Notes: generated from the letters alone by a model not told the origin. 64,000 bases of DNA from Paludibacteraceae bacterium (GCA_024401535.1 JAKSKX010000001.1:1-64000), one strand, 5' to 3'. Shown: positions 8,053-17,657, counted from the stretch's first letter. Program-made: numbers and translations.

Positions 8053-10074
8053 TTACTTTACAACTACCTTTTCAGTAGCGTTTCCAACCTTAACTAAGTA
8101 AACACCCTTTGCGAGAGAAATGTTTGTCTTCTCTGCCATAGGAACACTTAGAACCTTAGTTCCGATTATGCTGAACAATTCGATGTTTTCTGCATCATAT
8201 CCGCTAACTGATAGGACACCGTTTGAGTAGCTGATTGATGAAGCGTTGTTCTCTACGTTGTTTACAGAAGAAGCAAGCAACAGTCTTACAGTAATGTTTG
8301 ACTCAAACTCTCCGACTTTAATATTGAACAATGTTTCACCAAGTTTGCAAGTCTTTGCTTCTTCAGGAATTTCCACTGTGTAGTAGCAGTCAGCTTCGCC
8401 GATAAGCTCTCTTATAGCATTTTCGATGTCTTTTGTTGCGTCGATGGCTATCGGATTATCTTCTGCAGAGAATTTGTATTCGATAGTTGTGTCTCGGCTT
8501 GGATAGTAGCATCTGCACTTGTCCAGAGACAAGGAAACGTCAAAATCTGTGCTGTTAAGATGTTCGTCCTGGATCTTAATGTTCATTGGACTTGGAACCG
8601 ATGTAGGATTCTTTTCATTGTCAAAAAGGATATTTGCCAACTCGATGTCCAATACTCCATCCACGCTGTCTATCACAACAGGTTTGATATAATTGGCAAG
8701 TTTATAGCCGCAAATAGGGTGGTAGATATAGAGCATTTCACCTGGACTAACTACTACCGGAGCCTTTACATCAATTGCGCTGACCTTATTTCCACCAATA
8801 GCGACCTGTCCGACAAACTGCTCGTCTGCGCTTAGTATTGCGCTGATTTCACCCTCTTCGTTTCCGAATGCCGCGAATATTCCAAGCGACTGGATGTACT
8901 GCTTTGCATTTCCGTTAGCCTTTACAGCGATATTAGTGAAGTTAATTCCGTTTTTCTCGTCAAAGATGTTGATGTGAGTAGTGTCAACTTCGAAAGTTAC
9001 AGCCAGTTTCTGCGACACACCTGTAAGTTTGACAGGGTAAAGTGCCAAAGTCTTGGCGTCTGCGCTCAAGTATGCGTGTTCGAAGCTTGTGTTTGCGTCG
9101 TCGCTAACCTTGGCAAAGAAGTGTGTGGCGTTTTCGAAGTCAAAGTCGAACTGCTCGTCAACAATCTCGATATTCTTTACATCCTTTCCGAAGTTGCAGG
9201 TGATATTGAATATGGTTCCGCCGCTTAAAATGTCAAGCATGCTTTTGTCTCCGCCCAAAACATAGCTGAAGTTACCGTCCAAAGAGTCTAGCTCAGCGTT
9301 GAAAGTGGCGTTTACAACAGCATTTGCAGAAATAGAGTACTCCTTGAAGTTGATTTTAGTTTCGCTGTTAAGGATTGTAATTATTGTAGTGTCCTCGTTA
9401 GCTGTGTACTTCAAGTTGTTAAGTGCAAGAGCCACCTTTGCAGTTAGGTTGTTGCTCTCTCCAAGCTTCACAATGTACTCGTCAGAAGTGACGTTTACGA
9501 AATCTTTGTAAACAGAAACCTTTAGAGCTGCAAACTCATCCTTTGTCTTGTTCTGGTTGTTGATTGTGTTGTAGTATGGAACACTCTTGAAAGTAAGCTC
9601 CTTGATTAGCTTGTTCTCTGTGTTCTCCTCTCCAGAATATGGAGTCATTGTGAAGTCGATTGCAACCTTAATCATTCCTGAATAAGTGAACGAAGTCGAA
9701 CCTATAAGCTGGTTGTTTTCGTTCAACTTTGCAGTAAACTCTGCGTTAGTTGCATCTTTGACTCCATCAACATAGGAATCTTCTCCATAGGAAAGTGTAG
9801 TTCCGTCAAACACAAGGTTCTTGAACTTGATCTTAACTGTTGAAGTACCTAGGTCCAAACTGCCAAAGTTCACGTCATAAATTCCGTCGCTGATTTTAGT
9901 AACTTTTGTGGCTTGTTTTTCGATGTCGATTTTACTATTGCCCATAAACGAGGTAATTGAAGCCTTCATGTCGCTGAGATAGTCTCCCTCGATTTGGTTC
10001 TGTGCGAATACAGCGCTAACCGAAAGGCATAGCATTGTAATCAGCGTTAAGAAATGAGTAACAATTTTATTCAT
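8053..10074 (-). CDS. Secreted calycin-like repeat protein with T9SS-type C-terminal tail
   Basis: A 673-aa exported protein. The signal peptide (LITMLCLSVSAVFAQ) is cleaved near residue 24. The following part (IEGDYLSDMKASITS, then VNFGSLDLG, a second related region near 190-290) resembles calycin-like beta-barrel modules of Bacteroides surface proteins. Further beta-rich regions are unassigned. The last 70 residues look like a T9SS type A sorting domain: GVLSVSGYDAENIELFSIIG then LAKGVYLVKVGNATEKVVVK. That implies export across the outer membrane and surface anchoring. It has its own promoter and its function is unknown. Confidence 0.75.
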   Translation of the reverse strand: MNKIVTHFLTLITMLCLSVSAVFAQNQIEGDYLSDMKASITSFMGNSKIDIEKQATKVTKISDGIYDVNFGSLDLGTSTVKIKFKNLVFDGTTLSYGEDSYVDGVKDATNAEFTAKLNENNQLIGSTSFTYSGMIKVAIDFTMTPYSGEENTENKLIKELTFKSVPYYNTINNQNKTKDEFAALKVSVYKDFVNVTSDEYIVKLGESNNLTAKVALALNNLKYTANEDTTIITILNSETKINFKEYSISANAVVNATFNAELDSLDGNFSYVLGGDKSMLDILSGGTIFNITCNFGKDVKNIEIVDEQFDFDFENATHFFAKVSDDANTSFEHAYLSADAKTLALYPVKLTGVSQKLAVTFEVDTTHINIFDEKNGINFTNIAVKANGNAKQYIQSLGIFAAFGNEEGEISAILSADEQFVGQVAIGGNKVSAIDVKAPVVVSPGEMLYIYHPICGYKLANYIKPVVIDSVDGVLDIELANILFDNEKNPTSVPSPMNIKIQDEHLNSTDFDVSLSLDKCRCYYPSRDTTIEYKFSAEDNPIAIDATKDIENAIRELIGEADCYYTVEIPEEAKTCKLGETLFNIKVGEFESNITVRLLLASSVNNVENNASSISYSNGVLSVSGYDAENIELFSIIGTKVLSVPMAEKTNISLAKGVYLVKVGNATEKVVVK

Positions 10075-10125
10075 GTCCTAATCAAATTTAAGTTATACAT
10101 TTATTGAGTTAACACACATTCGCCT

Positions 10126-10134
10126 GCAAAAATA
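10126..10134 (-). promoter_or_regulatory. -7 element of the calycin-like gene
   Basis: The minus strand reads TATTTTTGC, matching TAnnTTTGC, 51 bp before the start at 10074. Confidence 0.65.
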
Positions 10135-10197
10135 GTGCTTTTTTTGTTATCTTTCTACTAATAAATGAAATATTCGTTGCGTGAAGTGAAAAAAATA

Positions 10198-10224
10198 GGG
10201 CGGCACTTACAATAAGCACCGCCC
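10198..10224 (-). terminator. Terminator of the CE1-GH43 gene
   Basis: On the minus strand GGGCGGTGCTTA pairs with TAAGTGCCGCCC using two G-U pairs, followed by TATTTTTTTC. The G-U pairs exist only on this strand, fixing the direction. Confidence 0.75.
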
Positions 10225-10249
10225 GTATTCCTGTTTATTTTGTTGGGTT

Positions 10250-13200
10250 TTACTTCAAAACCATCTTTGTTGCCTTGCTTCCAGCCTTGACAATGTAGAT
10301 TCCTCTGTTCAAAGACTCTACGTCAAGAGACTCTACGCTGTTGTCAGCAACCTTGCTCATTACCTTTACGCCGTCAACAGAGTAAACGTCGATTACGTCG
10401 CCCTCTGCAATTCCGTGAAGAGTAACTACGCTTGAAGCAGGGTTTGGCTCGACAACAAGGTTGTCTTCCTCAGTCTCGACTGACTGTACGCCTGCATATT
10501 CCTTCATCTCCATTCCCCAAGAGTCGAAGTTTAGGTCTCCGCTGAAAGTGAAGAATATTGAGTGAGGCATGTACATGTCTTTTAGCATCTTGCACTCGAA
10601 CTCCTCGAAAGAAGTTTCAGAGCCAGTTCCTGTAACATTCAAGTATGCAATGGCTTCACCGTTTGGCGAGTCGATAGTTACGCGAATAGCACCACCGCAC
10701 TTGCTTGCAACTCTTGCCTTGAAAGTGTTTACGCCCTTTGGCTCTACGTTCGAGATTCCAATCCAACTTCCGTCATGTCCTTTGACAGCCATGTTTGTTG
10801 ATTTGCCGATGTAGTTAACCTCGATTCCATTCTGCCAAGCGAAGCACTCTGCCTGCACGCTGCTTACTTTTGTCACGTTCTCGACTTGGTCAACACCTGC
10901 AGTTGTTCCAGCCTTTACGCCGTTGATTCTGCCGGCAGACTCATCAACATCTGCGTAGTCAACATGAGAGCAACGGTAACCGCCAGAAACGCCAATCTGG
11001 TTCTGAATCCACTGAGAGTGGTAAGTGATGTACCATTTGCCCTTGAACTTGAAGAATGAGTGGTGGTTGTTACCATTAGCACCTAACCAAGTGTTTGGGT
11101 TTTTGAACACCATTCTGTCGAAGTTGAAGCCTTCCATCGGTTTTGAAGATGTCATAGAAGCAATTTGTCCACTTCCAAAGCCGTATTGGTTTCCGTTTGG
11201 CACGTTCCAGTTTGTGCAGTATGAATAAACATACTTGTTTCCAATCTTGTTGATACCTGCGTCCTCGAACAAGTATGGAGGATTTAGAGTTTTAGGAGTT
11301 CCGTCAATAGAGATGAAGTCCTTTCCTAACTTTGCAATACGTGCAGTTCCAGGGTTTGCCTGTTGGCCGCTTGGAACTCCTCCACCAAAGTAGATGTAGC
11401 CAGTTCCGTCGTCGTCAACAAGTACTGCAGGGTCGAACAACCAAGTTACATTGCTACAGTTCGGTGTTGAGCGTGTGATTAGACCCTGACCGTTCTTCAC
11501 GTCCTCCCAAGGGCCGTAAGGTGTGTCTGAAGCAACAACATAGATTCCGTTTCCGTTGTTTGCGAAGTAAAGGAAGAATCTGTCTTTGCCGTTAATCTTT
11601 GCATGACAAGCTGTTGGCGCCCAAGAGTTCACAGCCTTTGAAATTCCGCCAGTGCCTGCAACCTTCATAGGACCGTGGTCTGTCCAGTTTACAAGGTCTG
11701 CCGAAGCAAGACAAACAATCTCTGTGATTTTGCCGTAGCCGTTGTCTGTGATTGCACCGTTCTTGTACTCGTAAATGTCATGAGTCATGTAAATATAAAC
11801 CGAGTCGCCATAAACCATTGCACATGGGTCTGCACCGTAGCGCTGAGTCATGATTGGGTTGTGGTTTGTTGTCGGCTTAACCTTAGGATTGAGGTTGCTT
11901 AGCGAGATTGTAGAGAAAATTGAAGCCAAGTCGTCGTTGCTTCTGTCTCCGACTACGCAGCCGTTCTCGTCGTATGGCTCAGAACCGCTAGACTCGTACT
12001 TCTCGAAAGTCATATTGTCAATATCAACCCAGTCGCTTGTAATCTTTAGCTGAAGTGTGTGGATTCCGGCTGAAATCTCTTTTGTGCGAGACTTCACAGT
12101 CTGGAACTTACCGAAGTCGCCAGTGTTAGGTGCGGCAATTTCTCCTGTAACTTCCTTTCCGTCAATCAGTAGCTGGAACGAAGCACTTGGATTATCTGTT
12201 GCTGTAGAAATAGAAACTGTGTATCTTGAAGTCTCGGCAACCTTGACTGTGTAGTTGTACCACTCGCCAGCCTGGTTGTAGCCGACTACGTACGCTCCAT
12301 TGTCCTTCTTGTAAATATCTACGCCGTCTGTACGGAAAGCCTCGCCTCTGTTCTCAGTGTCTTTGTCGTTGTAGGCAACGCCCTGTCCGCCTTTGTCGTA
12401 TTCCTCGGCTTCGATTTTGCCCGGAATAGAGGCCGGAGAGCCCTTGTATGGGCCAGCCTCCTCCTTTACTTCGGGTGCCGGAGAGCCACCGCATTCAAGT
12501 GTGTATTTAGAGACGAATCTCCAAATCTCCCTCACTGAATGATATTTGTCGTTTGAAGGCCAGTGTCCTTTGCCATAGACTTTGTTTAGGCAAACCTCTA
12601 CGCCGCATTTTCCGTTCTTCCAAAGGTAGCGAGTTGCAGCGCCATCGACAACAGACTCCACTGGGGTTGCGTCACAGCCGTTGGACTTTGCCCAAGCCTC
12701 AGCCTGTGCGTATGCACCCTGTTGGTCCTGCCACATTCCGTTGAAAGTTCCGCTCCACTTCTCGTAGTGAACAACGTCGTCTTGGTCACCGTTAGTGTGT
12801 ATTATTGGCATTGGACGTGAAGGCTTTGCAGTCATGTCGCCGATCGGGTAGCCTGAAACCGGTGCGCAGGCAGCAATTTGGTCTGCCATGTTGTTTGCTA
12901 CAGAATATGTTAGCATTCCACCCATCGAGAAGCCAGACATATAGACTCTGCTCTTGTCGATGCCGTACTTTGCGCTCATCTCGCTGATGATTGCCTTGAT
13001 TAGTGCAATGTCCTTTCCGTTGCCGCCCAAGTCCCAAGTAGAGCCGTCCGACTGTGGATAGACAACTAGGAATTTAGCAGTGTCGGCAACCAAGTCCCAA
13101 CGAGACTGCTGCTTCTGGTATGCGATGTCCTGTCCCATTCCGTGGCAGGAAATAACCATAGGTCGGTTTGTTCCCATTCCGCTCGGCGCATAAACGTCGA

Positions 13201-13324
13201 TTGTTCTGTTCTTTCCACCTACGTTGATTGTGGATTTTGTTCCTGGCAGAGTTTGTGCGCCGGCCGATGCAAAGAGTGTCAAGCCGGTGGCTGCTGCTAG
13301 AAATGATTTGTAAAGTGTCTTCAT
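10250..13324 (-). CDS. CE1 esterase - CBM6 - GH43 - C-terminal module - T9SS tail xylan-degrading enzyme
   Basis: A 1024-aa secreted multidomain enzyme. The signal peptide ends near AGAQ (24). A CE1/PHB-depolymerase-like esterase follows (about 25-275): nucleophile Ser133 in GFSMGG, Asp180 or Asp183, and His254 in GKGHWPS; likely acetyl-xylan or feruloyl esterase. CBM6 (about 301-441) opens with IPGKIEAEEYD. A GH43 five-bladed propeller (about 485-800) has catalytic candidates Asp499 (GADPCAMVYG), Asp631 (FDPAVLVDDDG) and Glu687 (LFEDAG); expected activity is arabinofuranosidase or xylosidase. A beta-sandwich module (about 820-945) and a T9SS-type sorting domain (about 955-1024) end the protein. 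The fusion would remove ester and glycosyl side groups of xylan together. Confidence 0.93.
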   Translation of the reverse strand: MKTLYKSFLAAATGLTLFASAGAQTLPGTKSTINVGGKNRTIDVYAPSGMGTNRPMVISCHGMGQDIAYQKQQSRWDLVADTAKFLVVYPQSDGSTWDLGGNGKDIALIKAIISEMSAKYGIDKSRVYMSGFSMGGMLTYSVANNMADQIAACAPVSGYPIGDMTAKPSRPMPIIHTNGDQDDVVHYEKWSGTFNGMWQDQQGAYAQAEAWAKSNGCDATPVESVVDGAATRYLWKNGKCGVEVCLNKVYGKGHWPSNDKYHSVREIWRFVSKYTLECGGSPAPEVKEEAGPYKGSPASIPGKIEAEEYDKGGQGVAYNDKDTENRGEAFRTDGVDIYKKDNGAYVVGYNQAGEWYNYTVKVAETSRYTVSISTATDNPSASFQLLIDGKEVTGEIAAPNTGDFGKFQTVKSRTKEISAGIHTLQLKITSDWVDIDNMTFEKYESSGSEPYDENGCVVGDRSNDDLASIFSTISLSNLNPKVKPTTNHNPIMTQRYGADPCAMVYGDSVYIYMTHDIYEYKNGAITDNGYGKITEIVCLASADLVNWTDHGPMKVAGTGGISKAVNSWAPTACHAKINGKDRFFLYFANNGNGIYVVASDTPYGPWEDVKNGQGLITRSTPNCSNVTWLFDPAVLVDDDGTGYIYFGGGVPSGQQANPGTARIAKLGKDFISIDGTPKTLNPPYLFEDAGINKIGNKYVYSYCTNWNVPNGNQYGFGSGQIASMTSSKPMEGFNFDRMVFKNPNTWLGANGNNHHSFFKFKGKWYITYHSQWIQNQIGVSGGYRCSHVDYADVDESAGRINGVKAGTTAGVDQVENVTKVSSVQAECFAWQNGIEVNYIGKSTNMAVKGHDGSWIGISNVEPKGVNTFKARVASKCGGAIRVTIDSPNGEAIAYLNVTGTGSETSFEEFECKMLKDMYMPHSIFFTFSGDLNFDSWGMEMKEYAGVQSVETEEDNLVVEPNPASSVVTLHGIAEGDVIDVYSVDGVKVMSKVADNSVESLDVESLNRGIYIVKAGSKATKMVLK

Positions 13325-14010
13325 TATGTATTAGATTATGTTTTACGTGTGAGCTTTATTCTATCGGTTGCAAGTTTAACCCAATAATTGAAAAATCCAA
13401 GGAAAAAACGTATAAAATAGGGTAGTCATTCGTTTCTGGGGCGTTTTTGATTGGATTTTACAGCCTCTGTGATTGGAAAATTATAGCAAATGCAAAGCTC
13501 AATTCAAAATTGACAATTAATATTTCACAATTTTTAATGAACAATACAGCGAAAACGACTTTGTTTTTATGTTATTTTTTAGTTTTTCAAGTTTGTTTGG
13601 ACTTGCATTTGTTTTTTATTTATGCTTTCTTGTGTTAGTAAAAATTTCCTTAAAATTCAGTCGTATTTTCCGACTTGCTTTTTAAGATTATTTTAAAGGG
13701 CGAACAAAACGAAAAGCGAACAATCTAACAAACTAAATTTAAAAAAAAAAAAATCGTTTTGAAGTTCTTTCTGATGTTGTTTATATGAGATTATAATTTT
13801 TGAATAAAGTTCGTATGAAAAAATTGGAAGTCTCGCAGATATGCCTTTAATTCGTACAATGAAAACCGATAAACATTTTCCAATCACGAAAAATTGTTGC
13901 TTGTTTCAAAAAACTTCTCTGCCGTTCTCGCAGTAAAGTTCCGTTCCACTTTGATGATTGAAAGTTTGTTTGTATGTTTTCCGTAGATAAGTAATAAATT
14001 TTGCAATAAA
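13325..14010. other. AT-rich intergenic region upstream of the CE1-GH43 gene
   Basis: It holds a weak minus-strand promoter candidate (TAAACTTGC, 13370-13378, one mismatch) for the CE1-GH43 gene and one copy of a roughly 40-bp repeat at 13500-13539. No reading frame with coding character was found. Composition is very AT-rich, including a 12-A run near 13741-13752. Confidence 0.6.
13500..13539 (+). repeat. 40-bp imperfect direct repeat, copy A
   Basis: It starts CAATTCAAAATTGACAAT and resembles 14496-14535 at about three quarters of positions. The two copies flank the BspA-like pseudogene. Confidence 0.5.
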
Positions 14011-14494
14011 ATGAGTAAAACACTTTTGTTTTTGACACTTTTACTTCCGTTTAATTTGCCTCGTGCAGTGGAACTGTAGATGAAAAAGAAAGCCCTTTGT
14101 CCTACTCGGTTGTTTTGGAAGGCGAAGTCGAAGTATCCGGTTTCAAGGATTCCATTGATGGTGAGCCTGTTGGCGTGGAAGACTTAGAAAATGTCGCAAT
14201 TCCAGCCGAGGTTGTTGTTGCAGGCAAATAATATAAAGTCGTTTCCATTGCTGAGGATGCGTTTTATAAAAGCTACAACATCAAAAGCGTGGAGATTCTA
14301 AGTTCTGTAACTACAACCGGAGAGGATGCATTCACGTGGTGTGAAAATCTCACGTCGATATTCCCAACTAGGTAACTGAATTTGGAGAGGCGGCGTTCCG
14401 TGGTTGCACGAAACTAAAAACAGCGAGTGTACCTAAGGATTGTAAAATTTGGGAAAAGGCTTTTCCTGAAACTTGCAAAATAGAGAGGTACTAA
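14011..14494 (+). pseudogene. Decayed BspA-like (LRR_5) lipoprotein gene
   Basis: Translation in three frames rebuilds one short protein. ATG at 14011 gives a hydrophobic leader (MSKTLLFLTLLLPFNL). A frame change restores a lipobox (FASCSGTVDEKE). That frame then has an in-frame stop inside GK*YKVVSIAEDAF, a BspA-type repeat (NIKSVEILSSV ... EDAFTWCENLTSI), and a second frame change leading to VTEFGEAAFRGCTKLKTAS and a stop at 14492-14494. These are leucine-rich repeats of the Treponema/BspA type. At least three disruptions in under 500 bp argue for true decay rather than sequencing error. Confidence 0.8.
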
Positions 14495-14495
14495 A

Positions 14496-14535
14496 CAATT
14501 CATAATTGACAATGCAGAATTCTCAATTATCATTG
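14496..14535 (+). repeat. 40-bp imperfect direct repeat, copy B
   Basis: It starts CAATTCATAATTGACAAT, directly after the pseudogene stop. Pair of 13500-13539. Confidence 0.5.
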
Positions 14536-14555
14536 TGCTTGATGAATCAATAAAA

Positions 14556-14585
14556 AGCCATCCACGACATTTGTCCTGGATGGCT
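14556..14585 (-). terminator. GH30 gene terminator
   Basis: Perfect 9-bp stem (14556-14564 with 14577-14585), followed on the minus strand by TTTTATTG. Confidence 0.75.
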
Positions 14586-14610
14586 CTTCTTTTAAGTATG
14601 TTAAGCGCTA

Positions 14611-16848
14611 TTATCTGACAACCTTGAATGTCTTGTCTTTGCCTTTGAGTATGAATACGCCCTTGTTAAGTCTGTCAAGGTCATCTTCGCTCTTTACTGT
14701 GACGTAGTCAAGAAATCTTCCCTTTGCGTCATAGATGTAGTACTCGCCTCTGATTGCCTCGGCTGCTGTTTCGATTAGGCCGGTAAAATTAGCCTTTACG
14801 AACTTCAAGTAGTCGATGTTCACCCACGAAGCAGTTATGTCGATTGTAATCTCGTGCTTTCCGGCAGTTAGGTGCAAACTCTTTGGAGCCTCAACCTCTG
14901 CGTAAGTGTCCCAGTCGCCAGTGTTTTGAGCTGTGAAAGAGATTGCGTTTTCCTTGTCGTTGTCGAAAGTCACAGTCATTGCAGAGCCGTCACCGCCGGC
15001 AGCAAGGCTTGCGTACAAGTCATAGTCGCCATCCTCTTCTACTTCAACAGTATATTTCAACCACTCTCCCTTTTCTGTGTAGCCGATTGCGTAGCCGCTC
15101 TTGCACTTGTATATGTCAACGTCCTCTGAACGGTATGCCGCATCTCCCTTCTGCTCCTCGCCGACTTCATAGTAAGCGCTTCCGGCAGCGCCGTCGTCAA
15201 AGTTTTCTGCCTCAATGATTCCAGGAATAACCTGTGCAGTTCCGTTGAAAGGCTTGCGCTTCTTGACAACATTTATAGTTATAGAAGTCTCTGCGCTTTC
15301 GCCGTTGCTGTCGTATGCCACAGCCTTGATTACGTGAGAGCCGATAGAGGCAGTTCTTCCGAAGAAAAGCTCGAAAGGAGCAACCCACTTGTCCTTGATT
15401 TGAGTGCTTCCCTCGAAGTATTTGACGTTCTTGATTTCACCGTCTTCACTCTTGCAGTTAGGTGTGATTTTGATGCTGTCGCCCTCCTCAACAGTTAGGC
15501 TTTCAGCTTCAAGGTCGATGCTGACCTTTGCAGTTGCAGTTCCAACGTATGAAACACAGCTCTTTGCAGGAAGAGTAACCTGGAAGCTGCTTCCCTTTAC
15601 GTCGCTAAGTTTCGCCATGTTGCGAGTTTGGTCGGTAATATATACGTTCCAAGTCTGAACTTTAGTTCCGGGAACTGAGATTGTGATTGTTTTTGCCTCA
15701 GTACTCATATTTACAGCCACCACAACCACGTCGTTGTCTTTCTTGTATGCAGAAGTATAGACGTTGTAAGTTGGGTTGATTGTACAGCCTACGCGATAGA
15801 ATCCTGGACGAATGAAACGTGCGTACTGTCCGAACAGCCAGCCTCGCTTTGTAATCTGTCCGTCCTTTGAGTTCTCGTTGTTAGAGTCGCCGTTATTGAT
15901 TAGCGAGTAGTTTCTCTTCAAGTACCACCAAACGTATGCGCTCATGTTTGAAATCGCCATACCACGATGTATTGAATAAGCAACCTCAAGAGCCTCTGGC
16001 CATACATTTGCACGACATGGCGAACCACCGGTACTCTCAGAACTTGTGTAGTACTCTGTCATCCAAAGCTCTTTGTCTGGATTAGAAGCAATCTTCTGAT
16101 CTCCAAGTGTGTATTTAAAGAAGTTGTCACTTGTGCTTGCGCCACTTGCATAGAAGTGAGTTCCAAGTATGTCGATGTTCTTTAGAGCATTGTTGTCATT
16201 AAGAATCTTGTCGTAAAGTCCCTTTGAATAGGCGAAGCTCTCGGCAGTAATAACCTTAGTTCCGTTTATACGAAGTCTGCCAGCGTAGTTCTTGGCATAG
16301 TCATACACTTGGTCGCTAGTCCACCAAGTCCAGTCGTGTCCATAGTCAGGCTCGTTGGCATAACTCATTGCGTATAGGCTAACGCCCTGGTTCTTCATGT
16401 AGTTGTTGAAGTTTATTAGGTGCTGCGTGTACTTCTCGAATGCTGAAGTGTTGATTTGCTTCTCGTTGGCACGGTACTGGCATGAGTTGTTGCCGCAGAA
16501 AGCAGTAGTCTTTGTACACATGTCTGCAGAAGGAGTGTTCCAAGGTGTGGCAAAAATCTTAACACCCATATTCTGAACCTTCTTGCATGTTGACACCTCA
16601 CGGCTCCAGTTGCTTTCACTCTCTGCCACCCATATACGCATAACAGAAAGACCAAGCTTTCCCTCGCCAACACCGAAAAGCTTGTCGATATCGTTGTTTG
16701 TTAGGTCATAACCTGTCCAGCAGGGATGGTTGATTCCACCGAATCCCTGAATCTTCTGATGAACCTCGCTAAGATTCACCGTACAAGTCTGTGCAACAGT
16801 ATTAAGTGCTAGACCAGCGAAAATTGCATTAGCTATAATTCTTTTCAT
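14611..16848 (-). CDS. GH30 glucuronoxylanase-like enzyme with Ig-like domain and CBM6
   Basis: A 745-aa secreted glycoside hydrolase. A signal peptide (about 1-19) is followed by a GH30 (beta/alpha)8 barrel with side beta-domain (about 21-440). The proposed acid/base is Glu166 (SYANEPDYG) and the nucleophile Glu265 (LWMTEYYT). The layout resembles subfamily 8 endo-glucuronoxylanases, which cut xylan near methylglucuronic acid branches. A bacterial Ig-like domain (about 447-535), a CBM6 (about 545-690, VIPGIIEAENFDDG) and a short C-terminal tail (GVFILKGKDKTFKVVR) follow. The tail is a degenerate T9SS-like signal. It neighbours the CE1-GH43 enzyme on the same strand but has its own promoter. 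Confidence 0.9.
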   Translation of the reverse strand: MKRIIANAIFAGLALNTVAQTCTVNLSEVHQKIQGFGGINHPCWTGYDLTNNDIDKLFGVGEGKLGLSVMRIWVAESESNWSREVSTCKKVQNMGVKIFATPWNTPSADMCTKTTAFCGNNSCQYRANEKQINTSAFEKYTQHLINFNNYMKNQGVSLYAMSYANEPDYGHDWTWWTSDQVYDYAKNYAGRLRINGTKVITAESFAYSKGLYDKILNDNNALKNIDILGTHFYASGASTSDNFFKYTLGDQKIASNPDKELWMTEYYTSSESTGGSPCRANVWPEALEVAYSIHRGMAISNMSAYVWWYLKRNYSLINNGDSNNENSKDGQITKRGWLFGQYARFIRPGFYRVGCTINPTYNVYTSAYKKDNDVVVVAVNMSTEAKTITISVPGTKVQTWNVYITDQTRNMAKLSDVKGSSFQVTLPAKSCVSYVGTATAKVSIDLEAESLTVEEGDSIKITPNCKSEDGEIKNVKYFEGSTQIKDKWVAPFELFFGRTASIGSHVIKAVAYDSNGESAETSITINVVKKRKPFNGTAQVIPGIIEAENFDDGAAGSAYYEVGEEQKGDAAYRSEDVDIYKCKSGYAIGYTEKGEWLKYTVEVEEDGDYDLYASLAAGGDGSAMTVTFDNDKENAISFTAQNTGDWDTYAEVEAPKSLHLTAGKHEITIDITASWVNIDYLKFVKANFTGLIETAAEAIRGEYYIYDAKGRFLDYVTVKSEDDLDRLNKGVFILKGKDKTFKVVR

Positions 16849-16889
16849 ACGCAGTAAAATTTATGGTACTGTCATTGTTTTTGTTTGAG

Positions 16890-16898
16890 GCAAAATTA
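16890..16898 (-). promoter_or_regulatory. -7 element of the GH30 gene
   Basis: The minus strand reads TAATTTTGC, matching TAnnTTTGC, 41 bp before the start at 16848. Confidence 0.7.
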
Positions 16899-17049
16899 TA
16901 GATGTGCTTAATAATCTGTGATAGATAAACGTAACAAATAAGGTAATAAACTGCTGTAAGTGTGGTTTTAGGTGTAGATTGATTGTATTTTACAACTCAA
17001 ATAATTCGATTTTATAAGTGATGAGGAGTATTTGTTGGGCTCAAACAAA

Positions 17050-17075
17050 AAAGACTGCGAATAAACGCAGCCTTT
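17050..17075 (-). terminator. guaD terminator
   Basis: On the minus strand AAAGGCTGCG pairs with CGCAGTCTTT (one G-U) and runs into TTTTTG. Confidence 0.75.
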
Positions 17076-17090
17076 ATGCCTGTATTTTGA

Positions 17091-17573
17091 CTAGTATTCG
17101 ATTTTGTCGTCCTTGTCCTTCCATTGCTTGAACACCTTCAAAGTCTCATCACGAAGAAGCTGTTTTCTGCCCATGTATCGGTCTTTAGGTTTCAGAGCTA
17201 TCTCGTCATATATGAACTTGTCGTCGAATCCAATTTCTGCGGCGTCATGTTGAGTTCCCGCATAGTAATACCTGTCAATATGCGCCCAATACATGGAACT
17301 CAAGCACATTGGACAAGGCTCGCAGGAAGCGTAAAGGACGCAACCTTTAAGGTCGAAAGTGCCGAGTTTCTTGCAGGCTTCACGTATTGCCATTACCTCG
17401 GCGTGGGCTGTCGGGTCGTTATTCAAAGTTACGCAGTTGTGTGCTTCTGCAATGACTTCACCCTCTGCGTTTACTATAACAGCACCGAAAGGGCCTCCTC
17501 CTTCTGCTACGCTTTTCTCACTTAGTTCTATAGCTCTCTTCATAAGAGCTTCATGTCTTTCCTCGTTTTTCAT
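17091..17573 (-). CDS. guaD: Guanine deaminase (GuaD-like)
   Basis: A 160-aa zinc cytidine/deoxycytidylate-deaminase-fold enzyme that hydrolyses guanine to xanthine and ammonia. His57 and Glu59 (TAHAE) and Cys87/Cys90 (CEPCPMC) form the zinc and proton-shuttle site. The GGPFGAVIV and NDPTAHAEV strings and the C-terminal GFDDKFIYDEI segment closely follow Bacillus subtilis GuaD. A 19-residue upstream extension exists, but the ATG at 17573 (MKNEERHEAL) gives the normal family length. TadA is less likely because of the GuaD-type C-terminus. Single-gene unit with its own terminator. Confidence 0.88.
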   Translation of the reverse strand: MKNEERHEALMKRAIELSEKSVAEGGGPFGAVIVNAEGEVIAEAHNCVTLNNDPTAHAEVMAIREACKKLGTFDLKGCVLYASCEPCPMCLSSMYWAHIDRYYYAGTQHDAAEIGFDDKFIYDEIALKPKDRYMGRKQLLRDETLKVFKQWKDKDDKIEY

Positions 17574-17657
17574 AGTCGTAAAATTTAAGTAATAATAGTG
17601 CAAGTTAGGAATAAAAAAATAATTCTCCAAATTTTAGACAAGAATTTAGAAAAAACA

